From: Microbaculum marinisediminis
Lineage (GTDB): Bacteria > Pseudomonadota > Alphaproteobacteria > Rhizobiales > Tepidamorphaceae
Length of the DNA: 64,000 bases
Direction: 5' to 3'
Assembly (NCBI RefSeq): GCF_025397915.1
Contig: NZ_JALIDZ010000007.1
Coordinates: forward strand, 62,001 to 126,000
Below are positions 26,157 to 34,817 of this stretch, piece after piece. The notes beneath the pieces were generated by a model, which was given only the letters and a program-made list of their open reading frames with translations, made no database searches and was not told where the DNA came from. A program made the position numbers and the translations under genes. Within the stretch, counting starts at the first letter, position 1, and each line of letters begins with the position of its first letter.

Positions 26157-26879
26157 ATGGGGACCATGCTGGGAGGTTTGGGGCGCAGTGTTGCTCCGAT
26201 GTTTGTGACGGCCACCGTCGCACTGGCCGCCGGGTCTTCTTTTGCCGACGGCGACCCCGGCAAGGGGGAAGCACTCTACCGATCCTGCAAGGCGTGCCAT
26301 CAGATCGGCGCCGGTGCGCTGAACGGCGTCGGACCGCATCTCGACGCGCTGTTCGGTCGCACTGCCGGCAGCCTCGACGGCTTTCGCTATTCGTCCGCCA
26401 TGCGGGAGATGGGCGCTGACGGCCTCGTCTGGGACGAGCGCACGCTCGATGCCTACCTGGAGAAACCGCAGACGATGATACCCGGCACGCGCATGTCGTT
26501 CCGCGGCATGCCGGACCCGGAGGCACGGACCCGCCTGATCGCGTATCTGAAGCAGGCCTCCGCCGCCGAGCCGGCCGCCGATCCGACGACGGCGGAAGCG
26601 CCGCGCCCGGAAATGGCCGCCGCGGTGCTGGAGATCGAGGGCGATCCTGACTACGGCGAGTATCTCGCCTCCGAATGCGTCACCTGCCACCAACCGTCCG
26701 GCCGCGCGGAGGGCATCCCCTCGATCGTCGGCTGGCCGAAGGACGCCTTCATTCGCGCCCTGTTCGAATACAAGACCAACGTCCGCAGCCATCAGGTCAT
26801 GCGGATGGTCACCACGAATCTTGGCAACGAGGAAGTTGCGGCACTCGCCGCGTATTTCGAGCAGCTCGAGCCGCAATAG
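26157..26879 (+). CDS. soxE: diheme cytochrome c SoxE
   Basis: A 240-residue exported protein made of two cytochrome c domains. The first is a cytochrome c2-like domain with CKACH at residues 44-48 and a distal Met region in PGTRMSFRGM. The second is a short domain with CVTCH near residue 180, resembling the small cytochrome subunit of flavocytochrome c sulfide dehydrogenase. The flavoprotein gene follows 29 bases downstream, as in Paracoccus soxEF. The ATG at 26157 lacks a ribosome site; ATG 26166, preceded by GGGG, is an alternative. A 147-base AT-containing gap separates it from soxB, so it may have its own promoter. Confidence 0.87.
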   Translation: MGTMLGGLGRSVAPMFVTATVALAAGSSFADGDPGKGEALYRSCKACHQIGAGALNGVGPHLDALFGRTAGSLDGFRYSSAMREMGADGLVWDERTLDAYLEKPQTMIPGTRMSFRGMPDPEARTRLIAYLKQASAAEPAADPTTAEAPRPEMAAAVLEIEGDPDYGEYLASECVTCHQPSGRAEGIPSIVGWPKDAFIRALFEYKTNVRSHQVMRMVTTNLGNEEVAALAAYFEQLEPQ

Positions 26880-26908
26880 GGCTACGGGCGAATCCTGGGG
26901 AGGATAAC

Positions 26909-28186
26909 ATGACGAAACTTACTCGCCGTAGCTTTGGGATCTTCACCGGCGCATTGGGCGTGACGCTGGCCCTGCCGACCTATCTGCGCGCTCAGGATCG
27001 ACCGAAGGTCGTCGTCATCGGCGGCGGCGCCGGCGGCGCGACGACGGCACGCTACATCGCCAAGGATTCGGAAGGGGCCGTCGACGTCACCCTGATCGAA
27101 GCCAATCCGCAGTACACCACCTGCTTCTTCTCGAACCTCTATCTCGGCGGCTTCCGGGATTTCGACTCGATCACCCACACCTACGACAAGCTCGCCTCGA
27201 ACTACGGGATCTCTGTGGTCAACGGCATGGCCGACACGGTCGACCGGGAGGCAAAGGAAGTGGTCATGGCCGACGGCAGCCGCGTTCCCTACGACCGGCT
27301 GGTGATCGCGCCCGGCATCGACCTGATCTGGGATTCGGTGCCCGGCTATTCGGAGGAAGCCGCCGAGATCATGCCGCATTCCTGGAAGGCCGGTCCGCAG
27401 ACGCAGCTCCTGAAGTCCAAGCTCGACGCGATCGAGAACGGCCAGCAGATCATCATGGTGGCGCCGCCCAATCCCTATCGCTGCCCGCCCGGCCCCTACG
27501 AGCGCGCCTCGATGTTCGCCCATGTGCTGAAGTCGAAGGGCCTCACCGATTCCAAGATCATCATCATCGATCCCAAGCCCAAGTTCTCCAAGCAGGGCCT
27601 GTTCCAGGAAGGCTGGGAGAAGCACTATCCGGGCATGGTCGAATGGTACGGACCGGACGTGCATGGCGGCATCACGGGTGTCGACCCGGCGGCGGGAACG
27701 GTGACGACGGATCTCGACACCTTCAAGGGTGCTCTTGTCAACGTGATCCCGGCGCAGAGGGCCGGCGCGATCGTGGCGAAGGCCGGTCTTACCGACGACA
27801 GCGGCTTCGTCCCGATCGATCCCTATTCGATGCGTTCGAAGGCGGACGAGAACATCTTCGTCGTCGGTGATGCCACCATCGCCGGCGACATGCCGAAATC
27901 CGCCTTCTCGGCCAACAGCCAGGCCAAGGTCGCGGCCATGACCATCCGCGGCGAGCTGACCGATTCCAAGGTGTTCCCGGCCAAGTACGCCAATACCTGC
28001 TGGAGCCTGATCGAGACCGACGACGGCGTGAAGGTCGGTGCGCAGTACGCCCCGACCGACGAGAAGATCGCCTCGACCACGAGTTTCATCAGTCAGACCG
28101 GCGAGGATGGCGCGCTGCGCAAGGCGACCTACGAGGAATCGATTGGCTGGTACGCCGGCATCACCAACGACATCTTCGGAGACTGA
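26909..28186 (+). CDS. soxF: flavocytochrome c sulfide dehydrogenase flavoprotein (SoxF/FccB)
   Basis: A 425-residue periplasmic flavoprotein that oxidises sulfide and passes electrons to the SoxE cytochrome. It has a Tat signal (LTRRSFGIFTGALGV, end near YLRAQ) and the FAD-binding VVVIGGGAGGATTARYI. The conserved redox cysteine is in YTTCFFSNLYLGG, with further cysteines in YRCPPGPYERASM and ANTCWSLIE. A clear GGGGAGGA precedes the ATG. A strong intrinsic terminator follows 60 bases after the stop, closing the sox transcript. Confidence 0.94.
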   Translation: MTKLTRRSFGIFTGALGVTLALPTYLRAQDRPKVVVIGGGAGGATTARYIAKDSEGAVDVTLIEANPQYTTCFFSNLYLGGFRDFDSITHTYDKLASNYGISVVNGMADTVDREAKEVVMADGSRVPYDRLVIAPGIDLIWDSVPGYSEEAAEIMPHSWKAGPQTQLLKSKLDAIENGQQIIMVAPPNPYRCPPGPYERASMFAHVLKSKGLTDSKIIIIDPKPKFSKQGLFQEGWEKHYPGMVEWYGPDVHGGITGVDPAAGTVTTDLDTFKGALVNVIPAQRAGAIVAKAGLTDDSGFVPIDPYSMRSKADENIFVVGDATIAGDMPKSAFSANSQAKVAAMTIRGELTDSKVFPAKYANTCWSLIETDDGVKVGAQYAPTDEKIASTTSFISQTGEDGALRKATYEESIGWYAGITNDIFGD

Positions 28187-28245
28187 GTAACGCGGGCTGA
28201 CCTGGCCCGCGCGCCGGGTACCGCGTGCGATCGTGGCTTTCATTG

Positions 28246-28286
28246 CGGCGGGTGCGGGGCTTTCCGCGCCCGCCGTTTCTTTTTTC
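28246..28286 (+). terminator. rho-independent terminator of the sox operon
   Basis: CGGCGGGTGCGG pairs with CCGCGCCCGCCG (28264-28275) with one G-U pair and a six-base loop, directly followed by TTTCTTTTTT. It sits 60 bases after soxF and isolates the sox genes from the isomerase gene downstream. Confidence 0.88.
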
Positions 28287-28349
28287 GCTGTTGTTTGATT
28301 TCAGCGTTGTGCGATTATTTAGTCGGCACCAAAGTCTGGGGCGCGATTG

Positions 28350-29237
28350 ATGACGGTGATTTCGCGACTGGCCCGAGAACCGCTGTTTCAGTTCCTCGTC
28401 ATCGGCGCGGTCGTTTTCGCCGCTTACGCGGCCGTCGGGACGCGCACCGATGTCGCCGCGCCGGAGACGATCGTTGTCACACCGGGCCGGATCGCGCAGC
28501 TGTCCGAGACGTTTTCGCGCACCTGGCAGCGGCCGCCGACGCAGGACGAGCTGGACGGGCTGATCGACGCCTTCGTCAAGGAGGAGGTCTTCTACCGCGA
28601 GGGGCGCAGCCTCGGCCTCGATGCCGACGACACCGTCTTCCGGCGGCGGCTGCAGCAGAAGCTGGAATTCATGATGGAGCCTGATCCGGCGGACCTCGCG
28701 GCGTCAGACGTCGAGCTCGAGGCCTACCGCGCCGCCAATGCCGAGATGTATCGGGTGCCGGAGCACACCGCATTCCGTCAGATCTTCTTCAATCGGGATA
28801 CGCATGGAGACCAGATCGATGCGGAGATCGACGTTGCGCTGGACGCGCTGCGCGGCGACGGTGCCAGGATCGAGGCGCGGAGCCTGGGCGACCGGACGAT
28901 GCTGCCCTTCTCCATGCCACTCACCCCGACCGACCGGATCGCCATCAGTTTCGGACAGCAGTTCGCTGATGCCCTGAAGGCGATCGCGCCCGGTCAATGG
29001 CATGGCCCGGTCGCGTCGACCTTCGGCCTGCATCTGGTCCTGATCGACGACAAGAGCCCGTCGCGCGATCCGAACCTCGCCGAAGTGCGCGATGCCGTCC
29101 GGCGCGACTGGGAAGGGGAGAAGCGGCGGGAGATCGCGGAGGCGCGCTACCGCGCCATGCGCGACAACTACGACGTGACCGTGATCTGGCCCGAGGAGAG
29201 CGCCGGGCAGGTCGAGGCGCAGGCGGTGAACCAATGA
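28350..29237 (+). CDS. membrane-anchored parvulin-like peptidyl-prolyl isomerase
   Basis: A 295-residue protein with an N-terminal membrane anchor (about residues 10-32) followed by a SurA/PpiC-like chaperone region (GLIDAFVKEEVFYREGRSLG, then RRRLQQKLEFMMEP) and a degenerate parvulin domain. It likely folds or protects extracytoplasmic proteins. Its stop overlaps the ATG of the HupE-like permease, so the two are made together. A TTG three bases upstream of the ATG is also in frame. Pairing of such an isomerase with HupE recurs in bacteria, but the reason is not established. Confidence 0.83.
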   Translation: MTVISRLAREPLFQFLVIGAVVFAAYAAVGTRTDVAAPETIVVTPGRIAQLSETFSRTWQRPPTQDELDGLIDAFVKEEVFYREGRSLGLDADDTVFRRRLQQKLEFMMEPDPADLAASDVELEAYRAANAEMYRVPEHTAFRQIFFNRDTHGDQIDAEIDVALDALRGDGARIEARSLGDRTMLPFSMPLTPTDRIAISFGQQFADALKAIAPGQWHGPVASTFGLHLVLIDDKSPSRDPNLAEVRDAVRRDWEGEKRREIAEARYRAMRDNYDVTVIWPEESAGQVEAQAVNQ

Positions 29238-30229
29238 AGCGTCTCGCCGCCGCCCTGGTTTTTGCACTCGCCGGCCTCGTCGCGACGATGGCGCAGACCC
29301 ACGAGGTGCGCCCGGCCTACCTGGAGATCGACCAGAAGGGACCGGAAGACTTCGATGTCCTGTGGAAGGTGCCGACACGCGGGGAGGCCCGTCTGGCGCT
29401 CGACGTGTCGTTGCCGTCCGCCTGCGCGGAAACCTCTCCGATCGTCGCCGCCGATGCGGGCGCGGCCATGACCAGCCGGTGGAGCATCCGCTGCGCCGGC
29501 GGTCTCGGCGGCGAGACAGTGGCGATCGACGGTCTCGTCGGCACCTATACCGATGTGATCGCGCGGATCGCCTGGTCCGACGGGTCGGTCCAGACCGCCC
29601 GGCTGACGCCGGATTTCCCGGACATCGTCCTCGAGACCGCGCCGGGCGCGCTGGCGACGGCGAGGGCCTATTTTGTCCTGGGCGTCGAACACATCCTGCT
29701 CGGCATCGATCATCTGCTCTTCGTGCTGGCGCTGCTGCTTCTGATCCGCGATCTGCGGACGCTGATCGAGACGATCACCGCCTTCACGGTGGCCCACTCG
29801 ATCACGCTTGCCGCCGCGGCCCTCGGCTGGACCCAGGTGCCCCAGCCGCCGGTCGAGGCGGCGATCGCGTTGTCCATCGCCGTCGTCGCCGCCGAGATCA
29901 TCCGCGCCGAGCGAGGCGAGACAGACCTGTCGATACGCTATCCCTGGCTAATCGCGTTTCTGTTCGGGCTCCTGCACGGCTTCGGCTTCGGCGGGGCGCT
30001 GCGCGATATCGGCCTGCCGCAGACGGACGCGCCGCTGGCGCTGCTCACCTTCAATCTCGGCGTCGAGGTCGGGCAGCTTCTCTTCGTCGCCGCGGTCCTC
30101 GTCGTCGCGTTGGCTGCGCGCAGGCTGGTCGCCGTGCGCGGTGCGCTGATCCGCGGTCCGGTCGGCTACGCGACCGGCTGTGTCGCCGGCTTCTGGTTCG
30201 TCGAGCGGGTGGTCAGTTTCGTGGCGTAG
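29234..30229 (+). CDS. HupE/UreJ-like metal permease
   Basis: A 331-residue protein with a signal peptide (1-21), a soluble domain of about 120 residues (starting HEVRPAYLEIDQKG), and a C-terminal HupE/UreJ membrane domain. The membrane part carries HILLGIDHLLFVLALLLLI, TAFTVAHSITLAAAALG and LFGLLHGFGFGGALRDIGLP, whose histidines and Asp could bind nickel or cobalt. It overlaps the isomerase gene by four bases. HupE members move nickel for hydrogenase or urease; neither enzyme is in this window, so the metal and purpose are open. Confidence 0.87.
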   Translation: MKRLAAALVFALAGLVATMAQTHEVRPAYLEIDQKGPEDFDVLWKVPTRGEARLALDVSLPSACAETSPIVAADAGAAMTSRWSIRCAGGLGGETVAIDGLVGTYTDVIARIAWSDGSVQTARLTPDFPDIVLETAPGALATARAYFVLGVEHILLGIDHLLFVLALLLLIRDLRTLIETITAFTVAHSITLAAAALGWTQVPQPPVEAAIALSIAVVAAEIIRAERGETDLSIRYPWLIAFLFGLLHGFGFGGALRDIGLPQTDAPLALLTFNLGVEVGQLLFVAAVLVVALAARRLVAVRGALIRGPVGYATGCVAGFWFVERVVSFVA

Positions 30230-30385
30230 CCGATCGGCCGCCGCGATCGGGCGCCGATGAAACTCGTGCCGGAAGTGGCGCAACAGGGAGATATCGCGAC
30301 GGTTTACGTATGGTGAAGACGCAGTGGGCGCAGGGTTGCGCCGTAAGAAGTCAATAAACGAAACGCACGCGGGAGGGCGACGACT

Positions 30386-30910
30386 ATGTCAATACTCATG
30401 CTTCGCGAATGGCTTCTGGCATTGGCTCTTGTTTCTCTGGCTTCGTTCGGCGCGAACGCCGATGACGCGCAGATCGCGCGCGGCGGCTATCTCGTCGGGA
30501 TTGCGGGATGCAATGACTGCCACACACCCGGCTACTTCTTTGGCAAGCCGGATATGGCGCGGTATCTGGGCGGCTCCGATGTCGGCTTCGAGATCCCGGG
30601 CCTCGGCGTCTTTGTCGGCCGCAACCTTACGCCCGACAAGGAAACCGGCCTCGGCGACTGGAGCGATGATCAGATCGTCGCCGCGCTTCAGACAGGCGTC
30701 CGGCCGGACGGGCGCATGTTGGCGCCGATCATGCCGTGGCATGCGTTCGCGAGCCTGACGGCGGACGACGTGAACGCCGTCGTGGCGTTCCTGCGCAGCC
30801 TGCCGCCGGTCGAGCACGCGGTACCGGGGCCGTTCGGTCCGGGCGAGACCGTATCGACGTTCACGTTCCGGATCCTGCCGCCCGGCGAAACGGCGGCCGA
30901 CGCGCCGTAG
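30386..30910 (+). CDS. monoheme cytochrome c
   Basis: Exported cytochrome c of 174 residues: signal peptide (about 1-25, ending GANA) and one heme site CNDCH near residue 52 within GYLVGIAGCNDCHTPGYFF. The rest (GRNLTPDKETGLGDWSDDQI, MPWHAFASLTADD) is like the cytochrome subunits of membrane alcohol/aldehyde dehydrogenases and thiosulfate-linked cytochromes. GGGAGGG precedes the ATG. A 7-bp hairpin lies at 30230-30250 between it and the permease, so it is probably transcribed separately. Confidence 0.88.
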   Translation: MSILMLREWLLALALVSLASFGANADDAQIARGGYLVGIAGCNDCHTPGYFFGKPDMARYLGGSDVGFEIPGLGVFVGRNLTPDKETGLGDWSDDQIVAALQTGVRPDGRMLAPIMPWHAFASLTADDVNAVVAFLRSLPPVEHAVPGPFGPGETVSTFTFRILPPGETAADAP

Positions 30911-31109
30911 CGGAGCGCACCCGGATCTGCGTGCCGGACGTCGGGGCTGGTGCCCTGAGGCGACTGGCATGCCGGGCCGGGTGCCGCGAGCCTCGCGCGG
31001 CGCCGATCCTGGACGCCGGTCCCGGACCGCGCACGAGTCCGTCAGCAGAGGCGCGCGCCAAGCCGTCTCTCGCGAGCCGCTTCGACCACGATGAGGAAAG
31101 GGCCAGACC

Positions 31110-31463
31110 ATGACTGATCCGCGCAAGATAACCAGCTACACCGTCGACGGTGCCCTGAAGATCGTGTCCAAGGACGATCCCGGTCCCGGTGGCGCGCATC
31201 ACGCCTACGTCATTGCCTGGGGCAAGGGCGAGCTCCCGATAAAATTCCAGTTCGGCCATACTCTGGAGTCCGGTCACAACGGCGTCACCGACGAAGCGCT
31301 GCTTGCCGTCATCGTCGACAGGCTCCGGTCATTTCAGGCCGGTCCGCTCTCCTGCCGCGAAAACGAGATCGCCCTGACCAAGATCGAGGAAGCCCTGCAC
31401 TGGCTGCATCATCGCACCCGCGACCGGCTGGCGCGCGGCGTCAAGGGGACCGGCCGGGCGTGA
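31110..31463 (+). CDS. hypothetical 117-residue protein
   Basis: Small soluble protein with a strand-rich first half (ITSYTVDGALKIVSKDD, HAYVIAWGKGELPIKFQFG) and a helical second half: DEALLAVIVDRLRSFQAG, then CRENEIALTKIEEALHWL and an Arg-rich tail ending GVKGTGRA. The helix pair with a WLxxR end resembles small proteins common in phage genomes, possibly the Acb2/Tad1 hairpin group, but I cannot confirm this by eye. GAGGAAAGG precedes the ATG. It stands alone, about 200 bases after the cytochrome gene. Confidence 0.72.
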   Translation: MTDPRKITSYTVDGALKIVSKDDPGPGGAHHAYVIAWGKGELPIKFQFGHTLESGHNGVTDEALLAVIVDRLRSFQAGPLSCRENEIALTKIEEALHWLHHRTRDRLARGVKGTGRA

Positions 31464-31580
31464 ATTGCATGCCCCCTCGACCTGGCAACGCGGGGTATCC
31501 TGTTCAGTCAATGGGACGATTTTGGAATCGTTGAACGCTCTGGGGGCGGCCCCCGCATACGGCGTTCGCGGCTCGGTTTC

Positions 31581-33860
31581 CTATTTTTCCGTCATCTTCA
31601 CGAACGCCGGGCCATCGAAGGTCGGAGCGCTCGATTTGTGGCCTCGGATATACGACAGATAAAACTGACTTGGGCCATCATCGCCGAACTCGGCCCTGAT
31701 CGTCTCGAATAGCTGCTCCGCCGTCACCCAGTCCTTCTCGCGGAAATAAGTCAGGGCGGTCGAGAACTTCGAGCATAGTGCCATTTGCCGGTCGGTCGCG
31801 GTTGCGGATTTCGCGATGATCTCGACAACCGGCGTGGCGTCGGCCTTGCCGCTGAGAAGAATGTCCCCCAAGGGCCGCACCAGCAGTCCGTCAGGCGTCT
31901 TCAGGACGGTCTCGGCCGCCAGGACGTGGGTGCCCAGGTACTTGTTCAGGCTCTCCAGTCGCGCGGCCGTGTTCGCGGTGTCTCCGAGGATACTGTAGGC
32001 CATTCGGCCGCCGCCACCGGTGTGACCGACGTAGAAATAGCCGTCCTGAAGGCCGATGCGCGGATTGAGGCGCAGCCGGCCCCTCTGCGCGGCGAACCGC
32101 TCGATGGCATCGCAGACATCCAGCGCGGCGCCGACGGCCTTGGCGCAAACCTCGGGGGACGGTTCGGCGGACGTCCACGCGCACATGATCGTGTCGGCGT
32201 GAAACTCCGTTATGTCGACGTCGTGCCGTTTGAGCGCGGTGGCGAGCTCATCGAAGTAGCTGTTCATGAACTCGGCCAGTTCTTCCGGCTTCTTGGTCTC
32301 CGACAGCGTCGTGAATCCGGACATGTCGGTGGCGAGGCAGGTCCCGTAGACCACCTTATTGACTTCCGACGGATCGAACTCCCGTTGCGTCAGATCCTGG
32401 ACGATGTTCTCCGGCAGGTACATGCTGATGGCACGCGTGACCTGTTGCTCCGCATGGCGCTTCAGCCGGTACTGCCCGATCAGCCCGATCAGGAGCGCGC
32501 ACGGCATCTGCACCAGGGCGGGCGTGGCAAGCGGCAGCCAGACGCTGGTCTCGTTGAAGCGCCATTGGGCGAAGACCCCGTACAGGACCGCAAGACCAAT
32601 GACGGTCGGCACGCCCGCTGTCGCCGGCAACAGAAAGCCCGACAGGCCGGCCACCAGGCCGAAAGCCACGATGATGGCAATCTCCGTGCGAAGAGCGACA
32701 GGTCGCACGTTTCCCTGTGTCAGCAGGTTGGAGAAGGCGGTCGCCATGATCTCGACGCCGCTCAGGTCGACGCCGTCATCCCCCGTGAAGCTCGTGAAGA
32801 AGCGGTCCGGCTGGTCCGGGGCGAACAGATCGGAATAGCCGATGAACACGACGGTCCCCGCCAGGTCGGTGGTGCCGGGCGCGGGCGCGCGGTCGTCGGA
32901 AAGGACATCCTCGTAGGGAATCGTGGGGATCGAGCCCGGCGGTCCGTAGAAATTCAGGAAGTAGTGATCCGGCCCCCCGTACAGGGTAGCAAGCGCCGCC
33001 AGGAGCTGGCGTTGTTTGTCGTCGGGCTGTGCGTCGATCCTCCAGCCGACCCGTTCGGCGAGCGAGGGATCGTTTACGAAGATCCCGCGGAAGGCCTGCA
33101 TAAGAGCCTTGATGTCGTCGGGGCTCCTTAGCTGCTCAGCGGTTGCGGGAAGGGCGTCGAGACCGGACGCGCCCGCCTGTCCCAGCAGGGCGATCCATGT
33201 CTCGTAATAGGGCAGAGCCTTCATCTGGAGCGCCAGTGCCGGGATGGTGGCGTTGTCGCCGAGGCTCGACTTGAACGTCCAGAATTCCGTGGCGGCCTGG
33301 TCGATCTTGGGCAGCGGGAATGGGCCGATTGCGCTGGCCGCCTCGGCCAGGACCGGCGTTGGTGATCGCTTCTCCTCCACCCAGGTCCAGCCTGCATCCT
33401 GTCCGTTTGCGCTCACGAGACGTTCGCGGTGTGCGGAGAGCCATTCGAACAGGACGACGCGATCGGCGCTTGTTATCGCCCGGGCGAAGTCCGCGTCCTC
33501 GTCGCCGGGCTTGGCGCGGCTGAAGTCCATGTCGAAAACGATGATGTCGGCGCCCCGCGCGACCAGACGCTCCACGAGCATGCCATGTGTCGAGCGGGGC
33601 CAGTCACGCGGCAGTCTCGCCAGATCGAGCATGCGGCCGGTTCGGTTGTTTATGCCGACCACCGCCACGCCGGGCGGTGGCGTCGCCTTGCCACGTGTCT
33701 TGAACAACCAGTCGAGGCCCTGGGTCCGCTCGAACTCGTTGCCGAAGGGTGACAGGATCACTGCAAGGCCGAGCGCGGCGCAAACCACGCCGGCACCGAG
33801 GCCCATTGCGAAACGCCTCAGCCGCGAAGAGCCAAATTGTCGTCGTATGCCGGCGCTCAC
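31581..33860 (-). CDS. CHASE2-domain class III nucleotide cyclase
   Basis: A 759-residue inner-membrane sensor cyclase. One helix at about 17-39 is followed by an extracytoplasmic CHASE2 domain (to about 385), three more helices between about 391 and 465, and a cytoplasmic class III cyclase domain (about 500-690). Metal-binding Asp512 (TDMSGFTTLS) and Asp556, plus Asn630 and Arg634 (GDTANTAARLES), are intact. The two residues that select adenine, normally Lys and Asp/Thr, are Glu552 (DITEFHADTIM) and Ser623 (AYSILGD), a guanylate-cyclase-like change. The start is a GTG. It is last in a trio with the secreted cysteine-rich protein and the FecR-TPR-barrel protein. Confidence 0.9.
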   Translation of the reverse strand: MSAGIRRQFGSSRLRRFAMGLGAGVVCAALGLAVILSPFGNEFERTQGLDWLFKTRGKATPPPGVAVVGINNRTGRMLDLARLPRDWPRSTHGMLVERLVARGADIIVFDMDFSRAKPGDEDADFARAITSADRVVLFEWLSAHRERLVSANGQDAGWTWVEEKRSPTPVLAEAASAIGPFPLPKIDQAATEFWTFKSSLGDNATIPALALQMKALPYYETWIALLGQAGASGLDALPATAEQLRSPDDIKALMQAFRGIFVNDPSLAERVGWRIDAQPDDKQRQLLAALATLYGGPDHYFLNFYGPPGSIPTIPYEDVLSDDRAPAPGTTDLAGTVVFIGYSDLFAPDQPDRFFTSFTGDDGVDLSGVEIMATAFSNLLTQGNVRPVALRTEIAIIVAFGLVAGLSGFLLPATAGVPTVIGLAVLYGVFAQWRFNETSVWLPLATPALVQMPCALLIGLIGQYRLKRHAEQQVTRAISMYLPENIVQDLTQREFDPSEVNKVVYGTCLATDMSGFTTLSETKKPEELAEFMNSYFDELATALKRHDVDITEFHADTIMCAWTSAEPSPEVCAKAVGAALDVCDAIERFAAQRGRLRLNPRIGLQDGYFYVGHTGGGGRMAYSILGDTANTAARLESLNKYLGTHVLAAETVLKTPDGLLVRPLGDILLSGKADATPVVEIIAKSATATDRQMALCSKFSTALTYFREKDWVTAEQLFETIRAEFGDDGPSQFYLSYIRGHKSSAPTFDGPAFVKMTEK

Positions 33861-33996
33861 GTTAATGCGGTTCCGCCCGCCGCGTTACAGGCGAGACACA
33901 TCCACTCTAGCGAACCTCGTCTATCATGGTGTCTCGCCTGCTCATTATAGTCCTAACCAGTCAAACAGCGTAGGTCGTCTGTCTTCGTGAAGGGAG

Positions 33997-34752
33997 CTAG
34001 TCGCAGATCTTCATGCGCCGGCCATTGACCTTCTCGTACACGCAAGTGTTGTTCCCGATGGTCCCCATCGAGATGGCATCCAGCGCCGTCAACGGATCTC
34101 CGCCAAGGCAGCTGTTTACCTGGCCGGGGGCGGTGGGCGTCAGGTCGCCATTGCAGAAATTCGCGAGGTTGGTGCCACAGCCGCACAGGTTCACGTCCTG
34201 TTCCTGCGGTTCGATTTCGAAGGCCTGAACAAAGCCGGGCATCGTGTCATAGGCCCCGCAGATCGTGGCTACCTGGCCCTGGCTCACCGGGCACGGTCCA
34301 CTCGCGAAGCACACGGTCACGTTGCTTGGAAGTTTGTTTGCGTTGTTGATCGGCGATTGGACCTGATCGAGCACGACGCTGTCGCCGCACATGATCAGGG
34401 AACCGTTCCGCCGAGTGATCGTCGCTTCGAAACCTTTGCGCCCCTTCTGCTGGCTATCGTTTCGTACGTCCTCGATCTGCACCTCGGTGCCGTTGACGAT
34501 CGTTGCCCACACGCCCCCGCTTTGTTGCGGCAGGCTGGTCGGCGTGAATTCCACGGTCTGGCTCGGATCCAGAACAAATCCGCAGATTTCCGCCGCATCC
34601 GCGCAGGTCGCGTCTCCCTGGACATAGATCGGACAAATCCCCGCGGGGGTGCGGTCATAGACGCCGTCGCACATCTCGGCCGCCCCGACACTCGTCGATA
34701 GGCCGGCGGCTGTTACGACAGCACATGTGAGCAGAGTACGGACAGGTTTCAT
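33997..34752 (-). CDS. secreted cysteine-rich protein of unknown function
   Basis: A 251-residue protein with a signal peptide (about 1-25, GLSTSVGAA) and 14 cysteines in the mature part, enough for seven disulfides. Cysteine-bearing motifs include AEMCDGVYD, GPCPVSQGQ, NLCGCGTNLANFCNGD and the C-terminal MKICD. The middle section (residues about 55-110) reads as beta-rich and low in cysteine. I recognise no family. It lies 65 bases after the FecR-TPR-barrel gene and 136 bases before the cyclase gene on the same strand, so it is probably a periplasmic or surface partner of one of them. The ATG at 34752 begins the signal peptide; a longer frame starts in the leader. Confidence 0.72.
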   Translation of the reverse strand: MKPVRTLLTCAVVTAAGLSTSVGAAEMCDGVYDRTPAGICPIYVQGDATCADAAEICGFVLDPSQTVEFTPTSLPQQSGGVWATIVNGTEVQIEDVRNDSQQKGRKGFEATITRRNGSLIMCGDSVVLDQVQSPINNANKLPSNVTVCFASGPCPVSQGQVATICGAYDTMPGFVQAFEIEPQEQDVNLCGCGTNLANFCNGDLTPTAPGQVNSCLGGDPLTALDAISMGTIGNNTCVYEKVNGRRMKICD

Positions 34753-34817
34753 TAGCCTCTCCCCTTGCGATCTGTGGCGACAAATTAGTCGCCTAATCAC
34801 ATCTTAACCATAATTGC

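Noticed and set aside
26157-26879. Diheme cytochrome considered as SoxD
   Set aside because: There is no SoxC molybdoprotein gene beside it, and the next gene is the sulfide dehydrogenase flavoprotein, which fits SoxE.
31110-31463. Prophage remnant
   Set aside because: One phage-like small protein only; no integrase, structural gene, attachment repeat or composition shift around it.
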